From NCBI GenBank assembly GCA_003240625.1, contig QFMX01000008.1, forward strand, positions 1 to 64,000: a stretch of DNA of 64,000 nucleotides, read 5' to 3'. The stretch is from Sphingomonas taxi (GTDB taxonomy: Bacteria; Pseudomonadota; Alphaproteobacteria; Sphingomonadales; Sphingomonadaceae). Position numbers and translations under genes: made by a program. Numbering within the stretch: the first letter of the stretch is position 1; each line of letters opens with the position of its first letter. The notes under the pieces are model-generated. The model ran no database searches, was not told the origin of the DNA, and was given only the letters and a program-made list of their open reading frames with translations. Of the stretch, positions 43,973-52,986 are shown piece after piece.

Positions 43973-45342
43973 CGACATTGCTGACGCCGCCCGGAACTCC
44001 TCCGGTGAAGAACAGCATGCAGCGCCCTTGGCCGCTCTTCCTGCGCATCTTCGCGCTGATGCTCGGCACGGTCATGCTGGTCCAGGTCCTAAACTTCGCG
44101 GTCGTGCTGCTGATCCCGCCGCCGATGCCGGTGATCTTCACCGCCAACCGCGTCGCTGCGGTTGCGCGAACCGGGCATGATCCGGGTGGGTTGCTCAAGG
44201 CGGAACTGTCGTCCGGACCACCCCGGCCGAGCGACAATCCGCGCGACAGCCGGCTGGCCGCCTCGATCGCGACCGATCTCGGGCTGGCCCGCGACAAGGT
44301 GACGGTGGATACCGAACGCTCGGCGATGCCGATGTTCGCCGGTGCGCTTCGTCCACCGCTGCCGATGGGCATGGGTCGCCGACAACCCCCGCCCCCGTCG
44401 TTCGACAACGCGCTGTTCGGCCCCTTCGTCGTCTCGATCGAGGCGCCGAACGGCCGATGGCTGGTGATACGCCCGGCGCGCAGCACGATCGGGCCGTGGC
44501 GGATGCGGATCATCCTGTGGTTCCTCGTCGCGATGGCGGTCGCCGCGCCGATCGCCTGGGCCTTGGCGCGGCGCGTCGCCAAGCCGATCGGCCTGTTCGC
44601 CGCGGCTGCGGAACGGCTCGGTCGCGATCCGCGCACCGATCCGCTGCGCGTGTCGGGCCCACCGGAGATCGCCGAGGCCGCGAGCGCCTTCAACCTCATG
44701 CAGGAGCGGCTGAACCGGTATGTCGAGGACCGGACGACGCTGATCGCGGCCGTCGCGCACGATCTGCGGACCCCGTTGATGCGGCTGTCGCTGCGGCTCG
44801 AAAAGGCGCCCGACGACATTCGCGCCTCGAGCGAAGGCGACATCCAGGAAATGAGCCAGCGGATCGGATCCGCGATGGCGTTCGTCCGCGACATGACCCG
44901 CCATGTCCGTCGGCAGCGGCTCGACCTGCGATCGCTCGCCGAGAGCGTGACGGACGATTTTGCCGATCGTGGCGAATCCGTCGTCCTGCATCCGGGCTCG
45001 GCGCTGACGATGGAGGGCGATGCGCCATCGTTGAAGGCGGTGCTCGCCAACCTGGTCGGCAACGCGGTCAAATATGCTGGTCATGCCGACGTGCAGCTTC
45101 GTCGCGAACGCGGCCTTGCGATCATCGAAGTGTCGGACACCGGCCCCGGCATGGCGCCGCAGGACCTGGCGCGCGCATTCGAGCCCTTCTTCCGCGCCGA
45201 ACAATCGCGCAATCGCGATACCGGCGGCAGCGGGCTCGGCCTCGCCAGCGTTCGCGCGGTGGCGCGCGGACATGGCGGCGACGCGACCATCGCCAACCGG
45301 CCCGGCGGCGGACTCGTCGCGGTGGTGACGCTCCCAGTCTGA
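43969..45342 (+). CDS. Membrane sensor histidine kinase partner of the OmpR-type regulator
   Basis: The 457-residue protein has membrane segments near residues 23-45 (LFLRIFALMLGTVMLVQVLN) and 175-200 (IILWFLVAMAVAAPIAWALA), flanking a periplasmic domain with a proline-rich loop. It then has HAMP (RRVAKPIGLFAAAAERLGRD), HisKA with AVAHDLRTPLMRL, and a HATPase domain (LVGNAVKYA, DTGPGM, GSGLGLASVRAV). The GTG start at 43969 gives a 4-base GTGA overlap with the regulator; MQRPWPLF, 17 codons on, is an alternative start. The signal sensed is unknown. Confidence 0.92.
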   Translation: MTTLLTPPGTPPVKNSMQRPWPLFLRIFALMLGTVMLVQVLNFAVVLLIPPPMPVIFTANRVAAVARTGHDPGGLLKAELSSGPPRPSDNPRDSRLAASIATDLGLARDKVTVDTERSAMPMFAGALRPPLPMGMGRRQPPPPSFDNALFGPFVVSIEAPNGRWLVIRPARSTIGPWRMRIILWFLVAMAVAAPIAWALARRVAKPIGLFAAAAERLGRDPRTDPLRVSGPPEIAEAASAFNLMQERLNRYVEDRTTLIAAVAHDLRTPLMRLSLRLEKAPDDIRASSEGDIQEMSQRIGSAMAFVRDMTRHVRRQRLDLRSLAESVTDDFADRGESVVLHPGSALTMEGDAPSLKAVLANLVGNAVKYAGHADVQLRRERGLAIIEVSDTGPGMAPQDLARAFEPFFRAEQSRNRDTGGSGLGLASVRAVARGHGGDATIANRPGGGLVAVVTLPV

Positions 45343-45431
45343 GCGGGCAGTCTGAGCGAGCTGCCTGAGCCGGACACATCGCGGCAATGATCGGCGTGTC
45401 TGACGCACGATCCGGCAGCAGGGAGTTTTGC

Positions 45432-46208
45432 ATGCGTATCGTCCTAATGATCGGCGTCGCCGCTATGTTGGCGGGATGCGCCACGCAGGGTTCGCGGCAT
45501 GGCGGATCGGGCAGCGCGTCCGGTCATGGTCCGCATCATGGTCCAGAGCGTGGTAGGGGCCAGCTTTTCATCAGTCCGATGGGCGAGCCGTTCCGCGCGT
45601 CGGCGCGCGCGGGGGCGGCACAGGATCTTTGGTTTACCGGCGCGGATGCCGATGGCGACGGACGGATCACGCTGGCCGAATTCCAGCACGACGCCACACG
45701 GTTCTTCGCGGTGCTCGATCGCAGCAAGGACGGCGAGATCGACCCCGACGACATCGCCTATTATGAAAACGTCCTGGTTCCCGAGATCCGCGTCGCGTCG
45801 GGCGGACGCGGCCCCGGGCCCGAAGGCGGCCGGCAGCGCGGTGGACGCGGCGGCGGGCGTGGGCGCGGCGGCGGCGGTCCCGGCGGTGGTGGAGCTGGCG
45901 GCCAGGGTATGCAGTTCGGCAGCGGCGACGGCGACGGTAAGAAGAGCGCCGTAGTCCACGAGCGCCTAGGCGCGGCCCGCTTCGGATTCTTCGACCTGCC
46001 CGAGCCGGTGATCGCGGCGGACGTCAATCTCAACCGGGGGATCGATCCAGGCGAGTTCGCCAAGGCGGCAACGACGCGGTTCGCGGCGCTCGATCGCAAC
46101 CGAGACGGTGCGCTGACGCGCGGCGAACTGCCACGCGCCGGCGGCGAGACATGGCGGAACGGCTCGGACCTGCCCGTCGCCCCGCCACCGGAACCGCGCG
46201 AGCCCTGA
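45432..46208 (+). CDS. EF-hand calcium-binding lipoprotein
   Basis: The 258-residue protein starts MRIVLMIGVAAMLAGCATQG, a lipoprotein signal with the lipobox cysteine. EF-hand loops are visible at DADGDGRITLAEF, DRSKDGEIDPDDI, DVNLNRGIDPGEF and DRNRDGALTRGEL. Between the second and third is a glycine/arginine-rich linker of about 35 residues. It lies just downstream of the two-component pair and may belong to its regulon or sense Ca2+ in the envelope. Confidence 0.85.
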   Translation: MRIVLMIGVAAMLAGCATQGSRHGGSGSASGHGPHHGPERGRGQLFISPMGEPFRASARAGAAQDLWFTGADADGDGRITLAEFQHDATRFFAVLDRSKDGEIDPDDIAYYENVLVPEIRVASGGRGPGPEGGRQRGGRGGGRGRGGGGPGGGGAGGQGMQFGSGDGDGKKSAVVHERLGAARFGFFDLPEPVIAADVNLNRGIDPGEFAKAATTRFAALDRNRDGALTRGELPRAGGETWRNGSDLPVAPPPEPREP

Positions 46209-46318
46209 CGTAGCCCCGGTTGCCGATGACCACGGTCGCCGACACTTGCCCTCGTCGCTCCGGTATTGACCGGAACGACTTGGGCGAGCGCCGCGACGGT
46301 GCGGTCACGCTCGCCGGA

Positions 46319-46861
46319 TCAAGGTCGCGGTGGTCGCGGCCCCATCCCGCCCATTCCCATCGGCCCCGGACCCATCGGACCGAACTCCGGCCCCCTGCCG
46401 TGCCGCACCCGCATCAGCGCCTCGAACGCGCGACGCTGGGTCGGATCGAGCGAGTCGTAGAAGGTGCGCGCGGCGACGATGCGCTTCGCATCCTCGGCCG
46501 AGCGCCGTTCCGCATCCTGCGTCATCCGGTCGAGTTGCTGGGCGAACCCATCGGCTGGCGGCATCGTCTTCGGCCCGTCCTGCCCCGGCTCGCCGCGCAT
46601 CGGCCCGTCTTGCCCCGGCCCGCGCCATGGCGGCGGGGGCGGGGTCGTCGATGCCAGGAATGCCATCAGGGCCGGGCGTTGATCCGCGCGCAGGTTCAGC
46701 AGCAGCGCGGTATCGTCGGCTTCACGCGCCTGCATCTGGGCGATCATCGCCGGCGTCGGACCGGGGCCTCTACCGCCCTCATGGTCCTGCGCACGCGCCG
46801 GCATCGATACCGCCAGCACCGCGGCGCCCATCAACGGCCCCGCCCATCTCGTCGTCTTCAT
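46319..46861 (-). CDS. Periplasmic Spy/LTXXQ-like protein
   Basis: The 180-residue protein has a signal peptide (MKTTRWAGPLMGAAVLAVSM...ARA). Two helical segments follow (NLRADQRPALMAFLASTT, then TFYDSLDPTQRRAFEALMRV), both with the L(T/R)..Q pattern of Spy/CpxP-type chaperones. The middle and C-terminus are rich in Pro, Gly and Met (GPMGPGPMGMGGMGPRPP), which may bind metal. It is convergent with the EF-hand gene and near an OmpR-type two-component system, resembling Cpx-like envelope-stress layouts. Confidence 0.75.
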   Translation of the reverse strand: MKTTRWAGPLMGAAVLAVSMPARAQDHEGGRGPGPTPAMIAQMQAREADDTALLLNLRADQRPALMAFLASTTPPPPPWRGPGQDGPMRGEPGQDGPKTMPPADGFAQQLDRMTQDAERRSAEDAKRIVAARTFYDSLDPTQRRAFEALMRVRHGRGPEFGPMGPGPMGMGGMGPRPPRP

Positions 46862-47298
46862 GATGATAGTCCCCTCGTGTTGATGCGGTCGCCGGCTCAG
46901 CCGAGCAATCCGGAAACGATCCATCGGCGACTGACCGCAGCCTTGACGATCGTCGCGCCGCACCGCCGGCAGGCCGAGCGCTGGATCGGCTCGTCCTTGA
47001 TGTCGCGGTGCCGCGATCGCGGCGTGTGACGGCCGAGCGCGCAGGCGGCCGATGGTCGCGTTCGCGCACCTGATGTCTGCATCTCCAACGTCTGCCCCCG
47101 TCCGCCTCGATCGCCGAAAGATCGGACCCGCGATCTGGCCGTCAAACTTGTCCACCGTATTTCAACCAAATCACCGCTGCCGCCGACACCGCCCGCGTGA
47201 CGCCGTTTTCATGTAGCCATGCCGCTGGTTTCGGCGTTCATGGCGGACCCGAGCGCGGTGTCGTCGCCCCGTGTCTCGCCGCCACAGTGGAGCCGATC
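46862..47298. other. Intergenic region, no supported gene
   Basis: A minus-strand frame ending at 46897 contains one CxxC (ACRRCGATIVKAAVSRRW), but its upstream part is arginine-rich without a clear start. I do not call it. The AT-richer stretch at about 47150-47185 may hold the promoter of the GH130 gene. Confidence 0.4.
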
Positions 47299-48594
47299 AT
47301 GGCCGAAGCCGATCTCGTCACCTTCTCCAACATCCAGCTGCGCCCCGATCCGTCGCGGACCGTGATCCGCCCCTTCAACATCGAATATCCCGGGCCGTTC
47401 AAGATCGACGGCCATCCCCGTGCCGAGCGCGTGATCGACCGCGTGCTGTCGCTGACGCACGACGAACTTCACGCCGAACGCGAACGCGTCACCGCATCGC
47501 TGGACGAGCGCCACCGCGACGTCGACGACCTGCTGCTCCACCGGTTCGGCGAGGTCATGGCGGTGATGAAGGACACCCGCACGATCACCCGCGACCAACA
47601 GGTCCTGATCGGCGCGTATCTGAGCGGGGAATATTCGTTCGAGGCCGCCGCGCTGTTCAACCCGAGCATGGTGCTGCATCCCGACCAGACCGGTGCGCCC
47701 GACGACGGTCTCCGCTTCATCCTGTCGCTGCGCGGGATCGGTGAGGGCCACGTGTCGTCGGTCACGTTCCGCACCGGCCGCTGGTCGCCACAGGACGGCT
47801 TTTCGGTCGATCCCGCCAGTCAGACCGCAGTGGCGCCGCGGATCGAGCCGTCGGACCAGGGCGCGACCGATGGCGGCCCGACCCGCCTGCAATGCGGCAA
47901 TAGTCGCGAACTGTCCGAAACCGTGATCTTCCCAATCCTGCCGAGCCAGCGCCAGGGGATCGAGGATCTGCGCCTCGTCCGGTTCGAGGATGCCGGCGAG
48001 GTTCAGTATCTTGGCACCTATACCGCGTTCAGCGGGTCCGAGACGCGCTGCGAACTGCTGCGGGGCGAGGACTTCAAGACGTTCGAGATGCAGCCGATGC
48101 GCGGCGCGGTCGCGGCCACCAAGGGGATGGCGCTGTTCCCGCGCAAGATCGACGGGCGCTTCGCGATGCTCGGGCGGCAGGACAACGAGAACATCTGGTT
48201 CCTCAGCTCTGACGATCTGCTGACCTGGGAGGGCGGCACCAAGATCGTCGAGCCGAAATGGCCGTGGGAATTCATCCAGATGGGCAATTGCGGTTCACCG
48301 ATCGAGATCGACGAAGGCTGGCTGGTGCTGACGCACGGCGTCGGGAGCGTCCGCAATTACTGCGTCGGCGCATGCCTGCTCGACCGGGACGATCCGACCA
48401 AGCTGCTCGCGCGGATGACGGAGCCGCTGATCGTGCCGAGCCCGAAGGAGCGCGACGGGTATGTGCCGAACGTCGTCTACAGCTGTGGCGGGATCGTCCA
48501 TGACCGCACGCTGTTGCTGCCGTTCGGCGTGGCGGACAATTTCGCCTCGTTCGCGACGGTGGACGTCGGGCGGTTGATTGCGGCGATGGCGTGA
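47299..48594 (+). CDS. GH130-family glycoside phosphorylase
   Basis: The 431-residue beta-propeller protein uses the ATG at 47299 (GGAG upstream). AALFNPSMVLHPDQ, IEDLRLVRFED with the family's catalytic aspartate region, GSETRCELLRGEDFKTFEM, KDGRF-like KIDGRFAMLGRQDNENIWF and YVPNVVYSCGGIVHDRTLLL fit GH130 mannoside phosphorylases. These cleave beta-mannosides with phosphate to give mannose 1-phosphate. There is no signal peptide, so it is cytoplasmic. No partner mannan genes are adjacent, so the substrate is uncertain. Confidence 0.85.
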   Translation: MAEADLVTFSNIQLRPDPSRTVIRPFNIEYPGPFKIDGHPRAERVIDRVLSLTHDELHAERERVTASLDERHRDVDDLLLHRFGEVMAVMKDTRTITRDQQVLIGAYLSGEYSFEAAALFNPSMVLHPDQTGAPDDGLRFILSLRGIGEGHVSSVTFRTGRWSPQDGFSVDPASQTAVAPRIEPSDQGATDGGPTRLQCGNSRELSETVIFPILPSQRQGIEDLRLVRFEDAGEVQYLGTYTAFSGSETRCELLRGEDFKTFEMQPMRGAVAATKGMALFPRKIDGRFAMLGRQDNENIWFLSSDDLLTWEGGTKIVEPKWPWEFIQMGNCGSPIEIDEGWLVLTHGVGSVRNYCVGACLLDRDDPTKLLARMTEPLIVPSPKERDGYVPNVVYSCGGIVHDRTLLLPFGVADNFASFATVDVGRLIAAMA

Positions 48595-48609
48595 TAGCCA
48601 GGCCCCACT

Positions 48610-48737
48610 GATCCTCCCCCGCCAGGGGGAGGTGGCTGGCACTTGCCAGACGGAGGGGGAGGAGACGCAACGGAGGTTTGCCTTACCTCCCCCTCCGTCA
48701 GGCTACGCCTGCCACCTCCCCCTGGCGGGGGAGGATC
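48610..48737. repeat. Palindromic intergenic repeat (family B)
   Basis: The arms GATCCTCCCCCGCCAGGGGG and its reverse complement enclose an inner pair, GACGGAGGGGGAGG and CCTCCCCCTCCGTC. A related copy lies at 59696-59821. Confidence 0.8.
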
Positions 48738-48759
48738 GTTCGGCCGGCGAAAGGGCGGG

Positions 48760-49336
48760 TCAAACGACGAGTGCCGCGCCAGCGAAATCCTCCGCTGCGA
48801 CCGCCTCGATCTGGCGTTCGATACCGCGCGTAAGCCCGGCCGGGACCGTCACCGCAAAGCCGCGCGCGATCAGCCCTTCGACCGCCCAGCGGACGCAATA
48901 ATCCGCCGCGACGCCGATCACCGTCACGTCCGTGACGCCACTCGCCGTCAACCCCGCAAAGAACGCCTCCCGTGGTGTCGTCGGCCGTCCCGCATCGCGC
49001 GCGTCCTCGATCGCCAGCCCCGGCTCGGCCCACATATCGAACACCCCCTTCTCGATCCGCCACGCCGGGATCGCCGCATCGACCAGCGCCACGTCGAGCA
49101 TATTGCGCCACCCTTGCGTACCGCGGACACAATGGATCGGAAACATCGCCGCCTCGGGCGATGCGGCGTAGGTCTCGACGAAATGCGTATCGAAGGTGAA
49201 CAGGACCCCCGCAGTATCATCCGGCTTCAGCGCGGCCAGCCACGTCTGCATCGGCGCGACCAAGGCCGCCGCTCAGCGCGCCCTCGGCCGCCATGAAATC
49301 CCACTGCGTATCCACCACGACCACGAACCGCGCCAT
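48760..49336 (-). pseudogene. Nicotinamidase/cysteine-hydrolase gene, frameshifted near its 5' end
   Basis: The N-terminus (MARFVVVVDTQWDFMAAEGA, from ATG 49336) carries the catalytic aspartate of the isochorismatase-like fold, but its frame turns into nonsense after GALSGG. The remainder continues in another frame from about 49275: LVAPMQTWLAALKPDDTAG, FDTHFVETY, and VIGVAADYCVRWAVEGL with the catalytic cysteine. Compared with the usual spacing, several residues are missing at the junction, consistent with a small out-of-frame deletion. It is divergent from pncB, fitting NAD salvage. A sequencing error is possible, but would not explain the missing residues. Confidence 0.75.
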
Positions 49337-49418
49337 CGCCCGTCTCCTTTGCCCGCTGCTTGACACACTCGCGTCTTCTCGGACACCCGCAGCACTCGCA
49401 ACGCAGGAGCCCGCGCGC

Positions 49419-50723
49419 ATGGCCGTGACCGATATCGCCACCCGGACGTATAATCACAATTTCCGGCTCGATCCGATCGTGCGCAGCCTGCTCGATACCG
49501 ATTTCTACAAGCTGTTGATGCTGCAGATGATCCGCCACGCCTATCCGGACGTCAGCGCCACCTTCGCGCTGATCAACCGGACGAAGACGGTGCGGCTGGC
49601 CGAGATCGTCGACGAAACCGAGTTGCGCGCCCAGCTCGATCACGCGCGGACGCTGCGGTTCGCAAAGAAGGAGCTGATCTGGCTCGCAGGCAACAGCTTC
49701 TACGGGAAGCAGAAGATGTTCGGGCCGGAGTTCCTCGCCTGGCTCGCGGAGTTCCAGCTGCCCGCCTACGACCTGCGCAAGGTCGACGGGCAATATGAAC
49801 TGCATTTCGAGGGGCCGTGGACCCACACCACGATGTGGGAAATTCCCGCGCTGACGATCATCAACGAACTGAAGTCGCGCGCGGCCCTGCGCGATCGCGG
49901 GCGGTTCGCGCTCGACATCGTCTACGCGCGCGCCAAGGCCAAGCTTTGGGAGAAGGTCGAGCGGCTGCGCGAACTGCCCGACCTCGTCCTGTCGGATTTC
50001 GGCACGCGGCGGCGGCACGGGTTCCTCTGGCAGCGCTGGTGCGTCGAGGCGTTGAAGGAGGGACTCGGCGACCGGTTCATCGGCACCTCGAACGTGCTGT
50101 TGGCGATGGACGCGGACCTCGAGGCGATCGGCACCAACGCGCACGAGCTGCCGATGGTGACCGCCGCGTTGGCCGAGAGCGATGCCGAACTGGCCGAGGC
50201 GCCGTACCGCGTGCTCGAGCATTGGCGGCAGCATTATAACGGCAATTTGCTGATCGCACTGCCCGACGCGTTCGGGACGACCGCGTTCCTGCGCAACGCG
50301 CCGCACTGGCTGGCGGAGTGGACCGGCTTCCGTCCCGACAGCGCGCCGCCGATCGCGGGCGGCGAGCAGATCATCCGCTGGTGGGAGGAACAGGGCGTCG
50401 ATCCGAAGACCAAGCTGCTGATCTTCTCCGACGGGATGGATATCGACACGATCGAGCAGACCTATCGGCATTTCCACGGACGCGTACGGATGAGTTTCGG
50501 CTGGGGAACCAACCTCACCAACGACTTCCGCGGTTGCGATCCGGACGGCGCGGCGGCGCTGGAGCCGATCTCGCTGGTCTGCAAGGTGATCGCCGCGAAC
50601 GGGCGGCCTGCGGTGAAGCTGTCGGACAATCCGGCCAAGGCGACCGGTGAACCTTCCGAGATCGAGCGGTATCTGCGGGTGTTCGGCGAAGCGGATCGGG
50701 CGAGCGCGCCTGTGCTGGTGTGA
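49419..50723 (+). CDS. pncB: Nicotinate phosphoribosyltransferase
   Basis: The 434-residue protein is a PncB enzyme: LLDTDFYKLLMLQMIRHAYP, ALTIINELKSRAAL, LSDFGTRRRHGFLWQRWCVE, FIGTSNVLLA and VRMSFGWGTNLTNDF are conserved phosphoribosyl and nicotinate-binding blocks. It makes nicotinate mononucleotide from nicotinic acid in the Preiss-Handler salvage route. The start at 49419 is the first ATG that begins family-like sequence. It is divergent from the broken nicotinamidase-like gene, 82 bases away. Confidence 0.94.
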   Translation: MAVTDIATRTYNHNFRLDPIVRSLLDTDFYKLLMLQMIRHAYPDVSATFALINRTKTVRLAEIVDETELRAQLDHARTLRFAKKELIWLAGNSFYGKQKMFGPEFLAWLAEFQLPAYDLRKVDGQYELHFEGPWTHTTMWEIPALTIINELKSRAALRDRGRFALDIVYARAKAKLWEKVERLRELPDLVLSDFGTRRRHGFLWQRWCVEALKEGLGDRFIGTSNVLLAMDADLEAIGTNAHELPMVTAALAESDAELAEAPYRVLEHWRQHYNGNLLIALPDAFGTTAFLRNAPHWLAEWTGFRPDSAPPIAGGEQIIRWWEEQGVDPKTKLLIFSDGMDIDTIEQTYRHFHGRVRMSFGWGTNLTNDFRGCDPDGAAALEPISLVCKVIAANGRPAVKLSDNPAKATGEPSEIERYLRVFGEADRASAPVLV

Positions 50724-50735
50724 TGGCTCGTTAAA

Positions 50736-50843
50736 CTCCCCTCCCTGGAAGGGAGGGGTCGGGGGTGGGTCGGTTTCCGCATCAGGCGACTTCGGCGACA
50801 CAATCGGGCCTACCCACCCCCAGCCCCTCCCTTTAAGGGAGGG
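50736..50843. repeat. Palindromic intergenic repeat (family A, A2 copy)
   Basis: The arms are CTCCCCTCCCTGGAAGGGAG plus GGGTCGGGGGTGGGTCGG and the complement CCTACCCACCCCCAGCCCCT. The core TCCGCATCAGGCGAC...CGACACA is nearly identical to the copies at 52852 and 55244. Confidence 0.85.
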
Positions 50844-50857
50844 CGGCAAACCGCGGC

Positions 50858-51196
50858 TTAGTCCTCGACCAGTTTCATCAATCGCCGCTCGATCGGCGCC
50901 AGTACCGGGCCCAGCTCATGCCCGCGCTTCACCACTGCGCCGGCTTCGCCGATCAGCGCCCACATGCCTTGCTTGTTGCGCAGCGCCGGGCGTTTCTCGA
51001 TTCGGAACTCCGGGCGTTCGGCGGCACGGCGGAAGGCGGCGAAGACTGCGGCGTCCTTGCCGAGATCGATCGCATAGTCACGCCAATGGCCGGCCGCGAC
51101 CATCCGGCCGTAGAGATCGAGAATCCGATTGAGTTCGAGGCGTTCGAAGCCGACCTGCGTCGCCTTGGACGGTGTCGGGAACGGCACGACGCCCAT
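50858..51196 (-). CDS. DUF2794-family protein
   Basis: The 112-residue soluble protein matches the alphaproteobacterial DUF2794 layout: VGFERLELNRILDLYGRMVA, GHWRDYAIDLGKDAAVFAAF and RRAAERPEFRIEKRPALRNK. Function is unknown. It lies 13 bases downstream of the serine acetyltransferase stop... on the same strand, so the two may be co-transcribed. Confidence 0.88.
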   Translation of the reverse strand: MGVVPFPTPSKATQVGFERLELNRILDLYGRMVAAGHWRDYAIDLGKDAAVFAAFRRAAERPEFRIEKRPALRNKQGMWALIGEAGAVVKRGHELGPVLAPIERRLMKLVED

Positions 51197-51209
51197 CAGT
51201 TAGCCACCC

Positions 51210-51902
51210 TCATGCGCGGTCGCGCCGGTCCTCTGGATGATCTTCGGCGAGCAACGCGTCGAGACGCTTGCGCATCGTCTCCAACTCGCAGCGCATGAGC
51301 TCCATCTTCTGCGTCGCGGGATCGAATGCCTCGCTGCACGGCGTACCGTAAGGCACGAACCGCGGCAGTTCGGGTGCGTTGCCGCCCTCGATCGTAGTCG
51401 CGCGCGCGGGAATACCGACCACCGTCGTGCCCGCGGGTACGTCGCGCGTGACGACCGCGTTGGCGCCCACCCGCGAGCGCTTGCCGAGCGTGATCGGGCC
51501 GAGCACCTGCGCGCCCGAACCGATGATCGCGCCATCGGAGATGGTCGGGTGGCGCTTGCCCTGGACGCCGTTGTCGGGACTGGTGCCGCCCAAGGTGACG
51601 CACTGGTAGATCGTGACGTCGTCGCCGATCTCGGCGGTCTCGCCGATCACCACGAAGCCGTGGTCGATGAAGAAGTTACGGCCGATCGTCGCGCCCGGAT
51701 GAATGTCGATCGCGGTCGTGAAGCGCGACCAGTGGTTCACGCAGCGCGCGAGAAAATACAGCTTCGCCTTGTACAGGCGGTGCGCGATGCGGTGGTAGCC
51801 GAGCGCCCAGACGCCAGGGTACAGCATGATCTCGGCGCGCGAATGGGGGGCCGGGTCGCGGGCGCGGATCGAATCCAGATAGGCCAGTAATCCGCTCGAC
51901 AT
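51210..51902 (-). CDS. cysE: Serine O-acetyltransferase (short EpsC/CysE type)
   Basis: The 230-residue left-handed beta-helix acyltransferase carries RAEIMLYPGVWALGYHRIAH (N-terminal helices), TAIDIHPGATIGRNFFIDHG with the catalytic histidine, CVTLGGTSPDNGVQGKRHPT and VGANAVVTRDVPAGTTVVGI. It makes O-acetylserine for cysteine synthesis. Start ATG 51902 has AAGGGG 7 bases upstream. A sulfite-exporter-like gene is divergent from it, suggesting a sulfur theme. The C-terminal tail is a charged helix. Confidence 0.93.
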   Translation of the reverse strand: MSSGLLAYLDSIRARDPAPHSRAEIMLYPGVWALGYHRIAHRLYKAKLYFLARCVNHWSRFTTAIDIHPGATIGRNFFIDHGFVVIGETAEIGDDVTIYQCVTLGGTSPDNGVQGKRHPTISDGAIIGSGAQVLGPITLGKRSRVGANAVVTRDVPAGTTVVGIPARATTIEGGNAPELPRFVPYGTPCSEAFDPATQKMELMRCELETMRKRLDALLAEDHPEDRRDRA

Positions 51903-52072
51903 GCGCAATCCCCTTCGCGATGTCCGTATCTAGGGTATCGAACGGCCGATTTCCAGAACCGGGCGCGCGAGCAGTGTCAGCCCCATCAGCCCATCGGGAT
52001 CGGGGTAAAGCCTATCTTTGTTGTGGGATAAGCCCGCACGTTGCAGTTTGGGGCGATATTGAGGGGATGCCG

Positions 52073-52840
52073 ATGTTCGACCTGACGACCTTGAGCTTCG
52101 AGACGCTCCTGCCCTTCATCCTGGTCGGGTTCGCCGCGCAGATCGTCGACGGTGCGCTGGGGATGGCGTTCGGCGTGATCTCGAACACGCTGCTGCTGTG
52201 GGTCGGCGTGCCGCCAGCCGCGGCGTCGGCGGGCGTGCATACCGTCGAGACGTTCACGACCGCGGTGTCCGGGATCAGCCATGTGCTGCACAAGAACGTC
52301 AACTGGACGCTGTTCCTGCGGCTGATGATCCCCGGCGTGATCGGCGGCGTGCTGGGCGCGTACGTGCTGTCGAACATCGACGCGAGCACAGCCAAGCCGT
52401 TCATCCTCGCGTATCTGACGTCGATCGGCGTGTACCTGCTGTACCGCGGGCTTCGCTATCCGCCCAAGCAGAAGGAGCCGAAGATCGTCGAGCCGCTCGG
52501 GCTGGTCGGCGGGTTTCTCGATGCGGCGGGCGGTGGCGGCTGGGGGCCGGTGGTGACGTCGAACCTGCTGGTGCAGGGCGCGGCACCGCGGACCACGATC
52601 GGCACGGTGAACACCGCCGAATTCTTCCTGACCGCGACGATCTCGGCGACGTTCATCACGCAGCTCGGCTGGGCGGCGTTTACGCAGGCCACGGTGGGGC
52701 TGCTGATCGGCGGGGTGCTCGCGGCGCCGTTCGGGGCGCTGCTGGCGAAGCGCGTGCCGGCGAAGACGTTGATGGTGCTGGTCGGGGTGATCCTGACGAT
52801 CACGAGTCTGTTCGGCCTGTACCGCGCGATCTGGCACTGA
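52073..52840 (+). CDS. TauE/SafE (TSUP) family membrane permease
   Basis: The 255-residue protein has about eight membrane segments. The two internal family repeats are visible: FAAQIVDGALGMAFGVISNT and GGFLDAAGGGGWGPVVTSNL, both with the D(A/G)..G.G pattern. The family exports or imports sulfite, sulfonates or related anions. Of two close ATGs, 52073 is preferred because GAGGGG lies 6 bases upstream of it. It is divergent from cysE. Confidence 0.9.
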   Translation: MFDLTTLSFETLLPFILVGFAAQIVDGALGMAFGVISNTLLLWVGVPPAAASAGVHTVETFTTAVSGISHVLHKNVNWTLFLRLMIPGVIGGVLGAYVLSNIDASTAKPFILAYLTSIGVYLLYRGLRYPPKQKEPKIVEPLGLVGGFLDAAGGGGWGPVVTSNLLVQGAAPRTTIGTVNTAEFFLTATISATFITQLGWAAFTQATVGLLIGGVLAAPFGALLAKRVPAKTLMVLVGVILTITSLFGLYRAIWH

Positions 52841-52851
52841 ATTCACTTCTT

Positions 52852-52960
52852 GCCCCTCCCTGGAAGGGAGGGGTCGGGGGTGGGTCGGCTTCCGTATCAG
52901 GCGACGTTGCGACACGAGCGGGCCTACCCACCCCCATCCCCTCCCTTTCAGGGAGGGGGG
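52852..52960. repeat. Palindromic intergenic repeat (family A, A3 copy)
   Basis: CCCCTCCCTGGAAGGGAGGG...GTCGGGGGTGGGTCGG, core TCCGTATCAGGCGACG...CGACACGA, then the complement ending CCTTTCAGGGAGGGG. Confidence 0.85.
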
Positions 52961-52986
52961 CTTCCCGTCTTCAGGTCACCCCGTCT

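Noticed and set aside
46897..47169. Possible small CxxC protein on the minus strand
   Set aside because: Only one cysteine pair, an arginine-rich upstream part and no Shine-Dalgarno.
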